A model generated the notes under the pieces. It did no database searches and had not been told where the DNA came from. It saw only the letters and a program-made list of their open reading frames with translations. From assembly GCA_963556195.1 (NCBI GenBank), contig OY744525.1:44228148-44292147 (forward strand): a DNA stretch of 64,000 nucleotides, in the 5' to 3' direction. Made by a program: the position numbers and the translations under genes. The number at the start of each line of letters is the position of its first letter. Position 1 is the stretch's first letter. The stretch comes from Sepiola atlantica (lineage: Eukaryota; Mollusca; Cephalopoda; Sepiida; Sepiolidae). Below are positions 49,961-59,339 of the stretch, piece by piece.

Positions 49961-51420
49961 TGGGATATAATCAGTTTTTATATTATAGCAATGCACGGAA
50001 TCAAATGGTCAAATCAGTGTTGAACACTTATATGATCGTCTTTAAAAGTCCCAGTTTTTATTTATAATTCAATGTAACTGCGTGATGTGCTCCTTTTACT
50101 ACAATATAATTGACACTGACATTTTCTTCAACACTAATTGTATGCTCAGAATAGTCTTCATCATACAGAGCTGCAATTTAGGCCGTCTATGATATCTCTG
50201 ATCGTCAGGTGTTTCTACCTGTTTTCTAAGCTTCACATATGACGCAGTAATCATTACAATGGTCTCTAAATTGACTATAACAAAAGCGTTTGACTCTAAA
50301 CTATGTTTCTATAAAGGCTGATGCAATAGCAATGAGTCATGGCACCATGAAAAAGCATATGATGCCATCCCTTTCAAAACATGAAAATAACCTAAGCCTA
50401 GCAGAGTAGTCTTAAACTTTCGTGCAAATTTGTAATTGTAATTAAGCTATCTCATATTTCAGAGATAAAACTAATGTAATTAGTTTGAAAATACAAACCC
50501 CGTCTCATGCTTTGTGATTATTGTAAGACAAGTAAAAGACGTTTTAATTAAGTCTCTATTTTTTGACTGATTTCATTTAATGACTATCTTTAACATTCTA
50601 ATCTTTTTTTTTCTCTCTTTTTATTCTAAAGATAATTTGTCATGCTTTTGGGTTCGAAGATGTTTAACGTGAAAGCACGGAGTCATAATATCTCTATTTA
50701 TATAAAGTTAGGTATGCGTTGTATGTGTTTATATATTTGTGTGTACAGGATTCACTCCTAAACTAATTAACCGATCATTATGAATTTTGGAACATAGCTG
50801 CTAGGTGTAAGAGTGTGTAATGTGGGCTATATTTATTTTAATTTAGTTTAATGTAAAGGAGGCAAAGAATGGATGGAAGCTCTTTGTGAACATTCAGATG
50901 CCTCCAATTATCATGAAATTTTAACAATAGGTATTAAACATCAATTAACAAATATTCCCCAAATTTTAGTTTCTTTAGAGTATTTTAAAGCAACCTCCCA
51001 TTTGAAAATATTTCAAATTTGCATCAAATTTCATCCATAGTAATAAGACACCAATTAAGCAAGATTGCCTGAATTTCAATTTCTTCTTAAGACCTCTTAA
51101 GCTTAAGCGTTAAATTTGAGATGTTTTCTTGAATCAAAATTGTGTAATGGTTTTTATCAAAATTGGAATAAGGATTCTAGACATAAGGTTTAGTAGCTAA
51201 AACAAAAAACGATAGTTATAGCATATACATTTTTACGTTGAATGTCTTTTTTGTTAACTTGAATGAATTACTTTGACTCATTTTATGGTAGATGTCAAAA
51301 ACTCTGTTTCTTGTCAGTGAATAAATTACAAATACGAAGAACGATGTTCTAAAAGTGTGTTCTATATTTGTTTCTGTTTATAAAATCATTATTTTCTGAA
51401 ATAAAAAATATCATTTTATT
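49961..51420. other. Long stretch without recognised gene
   Basis: AT-rich. A CTCTATTTATATAAAGTTAG phrase at 50,691 recalls a Helitron-type start, as at 23,896, but nothing further supports it. Confidence 0.35.
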
Positions 51421-52262
51421 TTTAGCTATGAACATAATCTCTGTAAAATTCTTAGCAATTAACGTAATCCTTGTAAAATTCTTAGCAATTAACATAATCC
51501 CTGTAAAAGTCTTAACAATTAACATAATCCCTGTAAAATTCTTAGCAATTATCATAATCCCTGTAAAATTCTTAGCAATTAACATAATCCCTGTAAAATT
51601 TGTAAAAATTAACATAATCCCTGTAAAATTTGTAAAAATTAACATGATCCCTGTAAAATTTGTAAAAATTAACATGATCTCTGTAAAATTTGTAAAAATT
51701 AACATGATCCCTGTAAAATTTGTAAAAATTAACATGATCCCTGTAAAATTTGTAAAAATTAACATGATCCCTGTAAAATTTGTAAAAATTAACATGATCT
51801 CTGTAAAATTTGTAAAAATTAACATGATCTCTGTAAAATTTGTAAAAATTAACATGATCCCTGTAAAATTTGTAAAAATTAACATGATCCCTGTAAAATT
51901 TGTAAAAATTAACATGATCCCTGTAAAATTTGTAAAAATTAACATGATCTCTGTAAAATTTGTAAAAATTAACATGATCTCTGTAAAATTTGTAAAAATT
52001 AACATGATCTCTGTAAAATTTGTAAAAATTAACATGATCTCTGTAAAATTTGTAAAAATTAACATGATCCCTGTAAAATTTGTAAAAATTATCATGATCC
52101 CTGTAAAATTTGTAAAAATTAACATGATCCCTGTAAAATTTGTAAAAATTAACATGATCCCTGTAAAATTTGTAAAAATTAACATGATCCCTGTAAAATT
52201 TGTAAAAATTAACATGATCCCTGTAAAATTTGTAAAAATTAACATGATCTCTGTAAAATTCT
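51421..52262. repeat. 30-bp minisatellite, 28 units without indels
   Basis: 28 consecutive units of exactly 30 bp with core AACATGATCCCTGTAAAATT and TGTAAAAATT. The first six units (51,421-51,600) use the variant CTTAGCAATTAACATAATCC; the rest use TGTAAAAATTAACATGATC(C/T). Because 30 is divisible by three, both strands stay open: 300 codons on plus and 323 on minus. Every difference between units is a substitution, mostly C/T at one site, so the array looks young and homogenised. Confidence 0.95.
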
Positions 52263-52414
52263 CAACATAAACAGCATGATTGCTGATTTGAAGAAAAAAA
52301 CATTTGTTTTTCGTTTTCATTGGCTCGCATAATGAATGTCTTTTTATTGGTAACTTTTAGTGGCAGGCTGAAAGTTGGAAATATACATTCTAACATATAT
52401 TTTGTTTCTTAATC
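52263..52414. other. No recognised feature
   Basis: Flank of the minisatellite. Confidence 0.4.
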
Positions 52415-52490
52415 GTTGGTGCACTGGTCATTGGTAAGACACAGCTTGCCAGGCACGATTTCTGAGTTCGATGCCTGTCTGAGAAGGGAA
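52415..52490 (+). mobile_element. tRNA-derived SINE head
   Basis: A-box-like GTGCACTGGTCATTGGTAAG and B box GAGTTCGATGCC lie at tRNA spacing, with CAGGC...GCCTG pairing potential. The body after it (to about 52,620) is AT-rich and matches nothing else here. Confidence 0.6.
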
Positions 52491-53054
52491 ACATTTTTTT
52501 ACCTTTTTAAATTACGAAAAAATAAATGGTTTACCTTTTACTTTTCTTGTTTTAAAGCGGATACAACATTTTTTTTTCATTTTTTTCTTCTTAGTTTTGA
52601 ATAACTGTAAAAATAAATGGTCGTCAAGATGCAAATTTTATTTCTCATCTCTTCATAGTCCAAATAACCCTTTTTACAAGCAAAGAAATGCTATTTCAGT
52701 CACATAAACTGTTGATGAAAGTGAAAAGACACCTGGTCAACGTCGGGTAAGAACAGTTAATAATGTATAAAGATATATATACCATACTGCTACCCGGTAT
52801 TGCTCGGGTTCCTGATGTCCTATATTTCAATTTTTATGCTTTCTTTTTAATTTTATAATATTCAATTTTAATTGGTACAAGGGAAATAACTTTAAAACTA
52901 TTTACTTTAATTTCTTGAATGAACGGACATTTTTTTCTGACTCAACAGTCACTAATTTGGTTACTCTAAATTAATGAAAATTAAAATCAGTTTTGGACAT
53001 AACTTGCTCGAGGTCATATTAAGTAAGAAACTAAAAGTAGAATGTATACGTTTA
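52491..53054. other. AT-rich DNA with a short GC hairpin
   Basis: TACCCGGTATTGCTCGGGTT at 52,791-52,810 forms a 5-bp stem (ACCCG/CGGGT). This phrase is known near termini of several animal transposons, but no matching element end was found. Confidence 0.4.
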
Positions 53055-53335
53055 AAATCTGAACCTCTTGTGAAGTGTTTAAAGCTCAATATACGGGATA
53101 GAGCAATTATATAAATAAATGAAAGAAGAGAAAAAAAAAAATGTGAGAATGACAAATCTGTTACGTCTTCAGTTATTCAAAACAAGGTGTATTCAATAGA
53201 AGAATGATAAGAAACCACTCTTTGAAAAGCCTGGCTTAAGGAAAGAAAAAAATAAACAATACACCTTGTTTTGAATGACTGAAAACGTAATAGATTTGTC
53301 ATTGTCACATTTTTTATTTCTCTTCTTTCATTTCT
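53055..53335. repeat. Foldback related to the 10-kb one
   Basis: Arms 53,119-53,193 and 53,258-53,331 pair with several mismatches. The left side has AAAGCTCAATATACGGGATA, GAGCAA, and the inner part has CTTTGAAAAGCCTGGCTTAA, both shared with 9,905-10,429. More diverged and shorter than that copy. The right arm runs directly into (CT)n and (TA)n. Confidence 0.8.
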
Positions 53336-53367
53336 CTCTCTCTCTCTCTCTCCCCCCTCTCTCTCTC

Positions 53368-53452
<85 letters not shown>
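53336..53452. repeat. (CT)n then (TA)n microsatellite
   Basis: CT runs with C-rich interruptions then about 22 TA units. Confidence 0.95.
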
Positions 53453-53453
<1 letters not shown>

Positions 53454-53571
53454 CATTGTTAAAAATAACATAATTGGTCTGTTTAATTATCCCTTTTTTA
53501 TTTTTCTAAGTTTTCTAATGGTCTTTTTTGTATTAAAAATTTTTTTAAATAGATAAACGTCCCATAGGTAT
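53453..53571. other. AT-rich spacer
   Basis: Nothing recognised. Confidence 0.4.
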
Positions 53572-53611
53572 CACGAACGTTTTCGATTCTTCGTCGAATC
53601 ATCCTCAGGTG
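53572..53611 (-). ncRNA. Hammerhead-like motif (one extra base before stem II)
   Basis: Minus strand: CAC, CTGAGGA (53,602-53,608), an extra T, stem II GATTC/GAATC, GAAA, AA/TT or AAC/GTT stem III, triplet TTC and then GTG, which pairs with CAC. CTGANGA allows G at position 7. As at 43.6 and 33.2 kb, the extra base before stem II is the main departure from consensus. Confidence 0.5.
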
Positions 53612-54012
53612 TCAAAAGCAAATCAACAAAAAAGCTGAAGAAAGAAATTTTTTAAAAAGACAGCAGAGAAACGGACAGACAGCATTGTTCACGGAAAGAC
53701 GTTGACCATTTAAATTCAGCGACGCCGAAGTGGTATCACAGAATAAAATCGCATTACGTTAAGCATTTTAAAATGTTGCCACTGGTTACATACGTGATGT
53801 TATTAATTGTAGGTTGTTGTGTTTTATGTAGATGGCTTCTAGTATTTAAAAAAAAATTTTTTAATTGGTTTTTGAATGTATAATTTTAGTGTTATTAACT
53901 AGAATTTGTCTTAAATCAGAGGCAGTTCAGTTATGTTTTTGTAGATGTTGGTAAATTAAGCTAGAGTTTGCATGATGCATGGTGAGGCGGCGGGATAGGG
54001 TATGTGTATATA
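53612..54012. other. No recognised gene
   Basis: AT-rich. Confidence 0.4.
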
Positions 54013-54129
54013 TAACAAAGGGGGACCTCTAAACGCCTCTTTATCAGAACTCTTTTCAGCCTCTGTTTATGTCTCTAGAGACAGTTCCGAGAGTTCCGAT
54101 AAGGAGGCTTATAGAGGCCCCCTTTGTTA
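54013..54129. repeat. Short foldback with about 39-bp arms
   Basis: TAACAAAGGGGGACCTCTAA at 54,013 pairs with the end at 54,129, with a GAACTC/GAGTTC inner edge. The loop is about 38 bases and itself has CTCTAGAG. The arms could be terminal inverted repeats of a tiny MITE; a TAA at both ends is compatible with a target duplication, but this is not certain. Confidence 0.75.
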
Positions 54130-54266
54130 GGATTTGAAACCGACGGTACTGATGTTGTTCTGATCTGCTATAATACAAACATTAATAAATAAATATTACG
54201 CTCTTATTTTTTATTTTTTTTTAATAATCGAGCACTTTGCTGGGATTCTCTCCTACTAACCATACA

Positions 54267-54275
<9 letters not shown>
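54130..54275. other. AT-rich spacer
   Basis: Nothing recognised. Confidence 0.4.

Positions 54276-54325
<50 letters not shown>
54276..54325. repeat. (TA)n microsatellite
   Basis: About 25 TA units at the 3' side of the minus-strand SINE. Confidence 0.95.
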
Positions 54326-54328
<3 letters not shown>

Positions 54329-54515
54329 TTTAAAGTAAATAATATTAAATTATTTTTACCTACATACGCCAGCGTTTCAAACTTTCGCTCTCATCAGTGT
54401 AGAGATTGATAATCTCAGACGGTCACAAGGTTCGAACCCCTGCTACAGAATCAACCTAAACTCCGCAAGAAAGCGTCATAACCATACAGCCACGAGACAT
54501 TACCACGTCAAGAAG
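54326..54515 (-). mobile_element. tRNA-derived SINE ending in a hammerhead motif
   Basis: Minus strand: a head with A box GTGGCTGTATGGTTATGACG (about 54,505-54,486) and B box GGGGTTCGAACC (54,441-54,430), about 20 bases of linker, then the hammerhead motif at 54,403-54,359 and a short AT tail leading into (TA)n. It is the clearest case in the window of a pol III tRNA promoter with a ribozyme fold at the 3' end. Head and tail are unlike those of SINE H. Confidence 0.75.
54359..54403 (-). ncRNA. Hammerhead ribozyme motif, canonical
   Basis: Minus strand, 45 nt: stem I TCTACA/TGTAGG (six pairs, one G-T); core CTGATGA (54,391-54,397); stem II GAGC/GTTT (two G-T pairs) with a GAAA tetraloop; GAAA; stem III ACGC/GCGT with a two-base TG loop, its A-T pair formed by the last A of GAAA; cleavage triplet GTA. 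Every consensus position of the hammerhead core is met. Predicted cut is after the A at 54,365 on the minus strand. The G-T pairs in stem II look like C-to-T decay of an original GAGC/GCTC. Confidence 0.82.
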
Positions 54516-54777
54516 GGAATTTAAGTTCTATTTATGCGAAGGGAAGCACATATAGAAAGACTGACTAGAGTATTCAACGAACGTTGTCGGAATATGCCTT
54601 ATAGCTACGTGTCAGTTTATTTTTAACTTCCCCGAACAGGGCTCAATTTCAATCTTATTAAAGGGGCTTATAAAAATATTAATTTTAAGTAAATAATATT
54701 TTTTTTTAATTTTTTTTTTTTTTTATATATATATATATATATATTTGTGTAATTAGGCAGCATTCCTTCTCTTTTAT
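54516..54777. other. AT-rich DNA, T-run and short (TA)n
   Basis: T-rich tract at 54,700-54,724 and TA run to 54,745. The rest unrecognised. Confidence 0.45.
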
Positions 54778-54936
54778 ATGTTTGGTTAAACAGGAGCGCC
54801 AGCTTCTGTTTATTTATTTTTTGATTCGTTTTTTTTATTCATCGCACGACCGATTTGGTATTGTCGTCCATGTTGTATAAAAAAACGAATAAAAAAATAA
54901 ATAAACAGAAGCTGGCGCTCCTGTTTAACTAAACAT
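54778..54936. repeat. Foldback with about 60-bp arms
   Basis: Arms 54,778-54,838 and 54,877-54,936 pair with few mismatches (GTTAAACAGGAGCGCCAGCT and its complement), separated by about 38 bases. (TA)n tracts flank both sides at 54,725-54,745 and 54,940-54,967. Confidence 0.9.
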
Positions 54937-54939
54937 GTA

Positions 54940-55030
54940 AATATATATATATATATATATATATATAATGATGAAACGCGGGAGCCTCTGTGTAGCTTAA
55001 TTGCCATAAATATATTTTCATAACTTACTA
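54940..55030 (+). mobile_element. (TA)n and SINE tail
   Basis: TA run, then GATGAAACGCGGGAGCCTCT, GTGTAGCTTAATTGCC: the 3' half of the tail at 4,821-4,900 (-), with GAAA preserved and the CTGANGA half missing, perhaps replaced by the TA tract. Confidence 0.6.
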
Positions 55031-55034
55031 CCTA

Positions 55035-55135
55035 GCTCTACTTACGTATCGAGCACTGTTGAAGTAAATACTGAAAACTGATACATAAAAAATCATATCT
55101 CCTTCTAAAATTTGATGTGGATACATGAAATAGTA

Positions 55136-55171
<36 letters not shown>

Positions 55172-55636
55172 TAAACATTATTTATATATATATAAGGAAC
55201 TAATATTAAAAATGAAAATATTTTCATATTATCTAAACTTCCGAAGTCTGAAAATAAACAATAAGTGTAGAATAAATATAAATCAGAAAACCATATGATA
55301 AACTTATTCTGCTGTGACCAAACACTATCAATAAGATAAAAACACAAACACGAATAGCATATTCCATTGAAATGTTTCCTTTTATAACAAGAATAAACAC
55401 TTAAGCTCATGATTTATTGCAAAGGATTAAAAACATCCCAGTGTGTCTTCAATAATATTTTATCATAATATGCATTGCGTATGCGCTTATATATTTTGTG
55501 ACGCCTCATTTATTAAAACCTCGGAAGAAAATTGTGAAATTATTATATTTGCCAAACAGTGACTCACATTTCCGATGCCTACGCGAAAAGCTGGAATATC
55601 TTTTCATTAGAACAATTTCAGTTAATAGAGAAAATT
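55035..55636. other. AT-rich DNA with two (TA)n tracts
   Basis: TA runs at 55,137-55,162 and about 55,183-55,193. The 101-codon minus frame over them is not supported by any feature. Confidence 0.45.
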
Positions 55637-55637
55637 G

Positions 55638-56400
55638 GTATAAATCAAGTTGCTAAGATTAGATAATTAAATAAAGGCTGAGAGATACTAAAGGATCTGA
55701 TTGGCCCAGCAAGATCATGTGATAGGAGAGAGGGATGTTTTGAAATAGCCAACAGTAAAGTTAGTCGGTTGTGGCAGTGAAGACCTCTTCATGGTCACAA
55801 TGGAAAAGGGAATCGAATTTATGATGAAACTAATTCGGTTGCATATGATGATGGCTTGTGACAAATCAAGTTGCTAAGATTAGATAATGGAATAAAGGCT
55901 AAGAGATCCTAAAGGATCTGATTGGTCCAGCAAGATCATGTGATAGGAGAAAGGGGTGTTTTGAAATAGCCAACAGTAAAGTTAGTCGGTTGTGGCAGTG
56001 ATAGCTTGTGAAGTGTTATTTGGTAACAAATAACAAAGGCTTGGATAAGAAGAGAATTTACGTACGTTTATTCCATGAGGTTATGGAGACGTTCGACCCC
56101 TAAGTACTTCTTATGTGTTAGTACACAGATGGTTAGTATATAATATATCACAACAGCTTGTGACAATTAAAGTTACTTAAATTAGATAATTAAATAAAGG
56201 CTGAGAGATACTAAAGGATCTGATTGGTTTAGCAAGATCATTTGATAGGAGAGAGGGGTGTTTTGAAATAGCCAGCAGTAAAGTTAGTAGTTTGCTGAAA
56301 GGCAATGCAAGCAGCAAGTTGACAGTAAAGATCTCATGGTTCACATAGAAAAAGAAATGGAACTTATGATGCAACTAATTTGGCCTCATATGATGATGGT
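55638..56400 (+). repeat. Three direct copies of a segment of about 220 bp
   Basis: Copies start near 55,638, 55,860 and 56,160, each with GTTGCTAAGATTAGATAAT (or variant), TAAAGGATCTGATTGG, AGCAAGATCATGTGATAGGA and GTTTTGAAATAGCCA. Copies one and two are adjacent; two is truncated after about 140 bp and a 150-bp unrelated segment (56,005-56,155) separates it from three. Copies one and three end with ATGATGAAACTAATT-like and CATATGATGATGG phrases. Confidence 0.8.
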
Positions 56401-56774
56401 TTGTTATGTTTTCAGTTACCAGTGCGTGTATAAACCATTATACACCCGTGTCGTCATTGTCGTCGTTGGGAACCTAGGTTCTATTTTTCTTTTGATAAAC
56501 CCACTCGGACGCCGATGTTTATATAAAAAAATGGTTTATTACAAAGAGAAGAACAGTCACAGAAAACATCAGAGGGATGGGTCACTTTCGTATGTGAGAG
56601 AGAGAGAGAAAGGCAGATAGACGGATTGCTCGTCCTGTTCCATAAAGTTACATTGTGCGCCCTTAGATTGGTGACGTCACTACAGACACGTCTTTCCTGC
56701 GAGAAGTCTCACCTGCTAAAACAATCGAAAATCTTTACCCGGAAAGCATGCGGTTTTGTGGTTTCTGTCTTTGG
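56401..56774. other. No recognised gene
   Basis: A 94-codon frame at 56,336-56,620 overlaps the third repeat copy and shows no domain. Confidence 0.4.
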
Positions 56775-56972
56775 TCACCTCTGATGCTTAAAAGTGTCAC
56801 TCAAACTTGACCTCTGACCCTTAAAAGTATCACACAAACTTGACCTCTGACCCTTAAAAGTATCACACAAACTTGACCTCTGACCCTTAAAATTATCACA
56901 CATACTTGACCTCTGACCCTTAAAAGTATCACACAAACTTGACCTCTGACCCTTAAAAGTATCACACAAACT
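56775..56972. repeat. 33-bp minisatellite, six units
   Basis: Units of 33 bp with core CTTGACCTCTGACCCTTAAA and AGTATCACACAAA. On the minus strand this encodes an 11-residue repeat (CDTFKGQRSSL). Units are nearly identical and free of indels. Confidence 0.95.
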
Positions 56973-56974
56973 TT

Positions 56975-57320
56975 TCCATTTAAACAGGCCCCTCGTTATG
57001 TAACAGGTTTGCAGAATTTGATATAAAAATAAATTACATTAATGAAAGCTGGAAACTTCAAAACTCATTCCACTATTATATGTCTTAATTTGCTTCAGTT
57101 CGTGTTTATCCGTTACACCTCTGCATTGTATTGCCTTCTATAAATTACCTATATATACACACTAAACAATGCTTCAAGCAAACTACACTTACCTATTAGA
57201 ATTTAATATATTAATAGTATGAATATTCAACAGTGTTCGTTCGTATTCATCCTTGGGTAGCTTTTAGTTGTGACTCAATACCAAGCTATGTGGTTGAATA
57301 ACTACTAGAAGGCAAACAAG
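56975..57320. other. AT-rich DNA, no gene seen
   Basis: Nothing recognised. Confidence 0.45.
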
Positions 57321-58205
57321 ATGGCGACTCAGACCTGTTCACTATGTGGTGGACCAGATGAAACCACACTAACGATCACCTGGAAAGAATCTAAAACAAT
57401 ATATCTAATTTGTTGCTGTTACCATCTCCATCTCATCGAAGAAGCAGTCAGTGAGATTAGCTTCTACATCAGGGGCGGGCAACCTTTTCAGAGTGAGGGC
57501 CAGATGAGACTTTTGGAAGGAGATCGCGGGCCGGACTGAAAAACGAAATCTCAGAATTACTATATTTTGTTTACATGAATAAATTGTACAAAAATTGCAT
57601 TGAACACTCTACAAATCAATGAGACTGCTAGTGCTGTTTGCTATGAAGAAGTATTTCCATGTCTGACTCGATGGTTGAGGTAGACAACAGATAACTGATA
57701 TTTATACATTTTTATCCCACTGTAAATCTTAACTGAAACCTACTTTTACGTCTATGTCACAAAATGATATGAGTTTTACTGGGAGGTCCGCGGGTCGGAT
57801 TGAAATAATAAAGCCTAGTAGGTTGGTGGGCCGGATGTGGCCCACGGGCCAGAGGTTGCCCACCCGTGCTCTACATTAATGTTGGCAAAACAGAATTTAT
57901 AGGTTCAAGAAAGGGGGAAATTAAGCTGAAAACCGGCAACAACATCGAGTTCGTCCAGGAACATCCAGTCAGCAAAAAACGACATCAAACTCTGCAAAAA
58001 GGCAAGGCCTGGGGTGTCCTTGATACAACGATCTGAAAGTCCTCCCTCTCTGATATTCTTAAGAGGACATTTTTTAGGGCCACAGTGGAATCTGCGGCTC
58101 GACAGTTTAGACACTGACGAAGTAGCAAGAAGTATCATTTGACGGAATACGTTACGAGAATCATTGTAGATCAGCTGGAGGAACCACCCAACCAAGAAAC
58201 ATCTA
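57321..58205 (+). pseudogene. RTE-like LINE reverse transcriptase relic, split by a hAT-like element
   Basis: The left part (to 57,469) ends LIEEAVSEISFYI. After the 399-bp insertion and its target duplication the same frame resumes INVGKTEFIGSRKG, EIKLKTGNNIEFVQEHP and LQKGKAWGVLD, then stops at about 58,034. Further pieces in shifted frames include WKSSLSDILKRTFFRATVES-like and WRNHPTKKHLY. The order follows the region after the catalytic box of RTE-type reverse transcriptases (NVGKTEF, then KAWxVLD, then WRNHPTKxxLY). The 57,321 ATG frame's first ~20 codons (MATQTCSLCGG) may be unrelated DNA. Confidence 0.8.
57470..57868 (+). mobile_element. hAT-like non-autonomous element with target-site duplication
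   Basis: Ends CAGGGGCGGGCAACCTTTTC and, as reverse complement at the right, CACGGGTGGGCAACCTCTGG: imperfect terminal inverted repeats of the widespread hAT type. Flanking eight-base sites are TTCTACAT (57,462-57,469) and CTCTACAT (57,869-57,876), seven of eight matching. Subterminal GGGCCGGA-like and GGGTCGGATTGAA blocks are also typical. No transposase frame. It interrupts the RTE-like LINE. Confidence 0.88.
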
Positions 58206-58668
58206 TATTGACACCTTCTTTTTATTTAGGAAAGACAGTTATTTTGTTGAAAGGAAAAATTTTCACAATATAAAAAAAAATAAAAAACACTTACCTGATA
58301 AAATAAAATATTTTATTAATTTTGGAGACTTAAAACATTTTTTTTCAGACAGCGTTTTCTTCAACAAATTAGGGCAGACAGACGATAACTTATAGGAGCA
58401 GGAGAGAAGACATCTTTCTACGTTGGTGTCGGGAAGCTCTCTGGGGGCTGCTGTCTAAATCCCAAGGAGTTTGGAAGTAGTTCTTCAAAAGTTTGGGTAA
58501 AATTTAATATGACCTGGAGTCTGGTTGATCCTCGTGTGACCAAACCACCTTCCAGTGGTTGCTCTCCGCCAGAGGAAAGAAATTTTAATGTTTATGACTG
58601 CTGCAAATTATCCACTTTGTCAGTTTAAAGTATAAAACTAATATCCTCAATTAATACTACAAATACTA
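58206..58668. other. No recognised gene
   Basis: A-rich near 58,270. Nothing recognised. Confidence 0.4.
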
Positions 58669-58669
58669 C

Positions 58670-58960
58670 TGTTGTGGTTGCTTTTTTCCTGATAAATGGA
58701 GTCTCAGATCACATGACAACAGGGTGGTCAACCATTGATTGATTTAATCACGTGGTCACCCATATAAAAGACATGACTCAGAAGTTCACTTCCTCTTTTC
58801 CCCTTTTTGGTTTAATCACAGTTTAATCAACATTCTTTTGTCAACAGCTCCTATTTCGTTCAGGCCAGTTCCGTGACATGCAGTCAGTCGTCTCCTCATC
58901 ATGAGACCAGTTCTGTACGTCCGTCTTTTATATACGCAAGTATTAGCAAGTATTATTTCG
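58670..58960 (+). promoter_or_regulatory. Possible promoter-like segment (TATA box)
   Basis: A TATAAAAG box at about 58,763 is followed some 25-30 bases on by a TCAGAAGTTCACTTCC stretch that could hold an initiator. TGTTGTGGTTGC at 58,671 could be the start of an LTR, but no matching CA end, second LTR or primer-binding site was seen. The identity is open. Confidence 0.25.
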
Positions 58961-59339
58961 TCAATGATCAAAAATATATTGTTATACTAGTAAAAATAAT
59001 AATTCTGATCACAAAATGTCGATAAATATGATTAATGTATTTGACATTAATTTTCGGATGACAGGTTGTTTTTATTTCCATTGTTGACATGTTTCAGACA
59101 GTCATCATTAAGGAAGATCTAATGGCTCAGAAATCACAAGCAAATAAAATACATGGACGTTCAAAAATATACCTTGTGTCTGTAACGTTCAACTACAGTC
59201 ATTCCTTGATCTCTCCAGATGTGAATTCTCACTGGAATTAAAGTTGTACACAACAGCATTTGTAGTTATATAACAAGGTTTATTCAAAGGACAGATCAGA
59301 AACTTTGCATGCTGTATGTGTGTGAGAGAGACATTTCAT
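58961..59339. other. No recognised gene; SINE-tail-like motif on minus strand
   Basis: Near 59,080-59,125 the minus strand has AATGATGACTGTCTGAAACA, then TGTCAAC, the 3' half of the GAAACATGTC tail. No stem II pairing. Confidence 0.35.

Noticed and set aside
51349..52320. Open frames of 300 (+) and 323 (-) codons as protein genes
   Set aside because: Both are a by-product of a 30-bp repeat without stops; both strands are equally open and no start context, domain or flanking exon supports translation.
58670..58960. Solo LTR
   Set aside because: TG start and TATA box are suggestive, but no matching CA end, polyadenylation signal placement or target duplication could be shown; kept only as a promoter-like segment.
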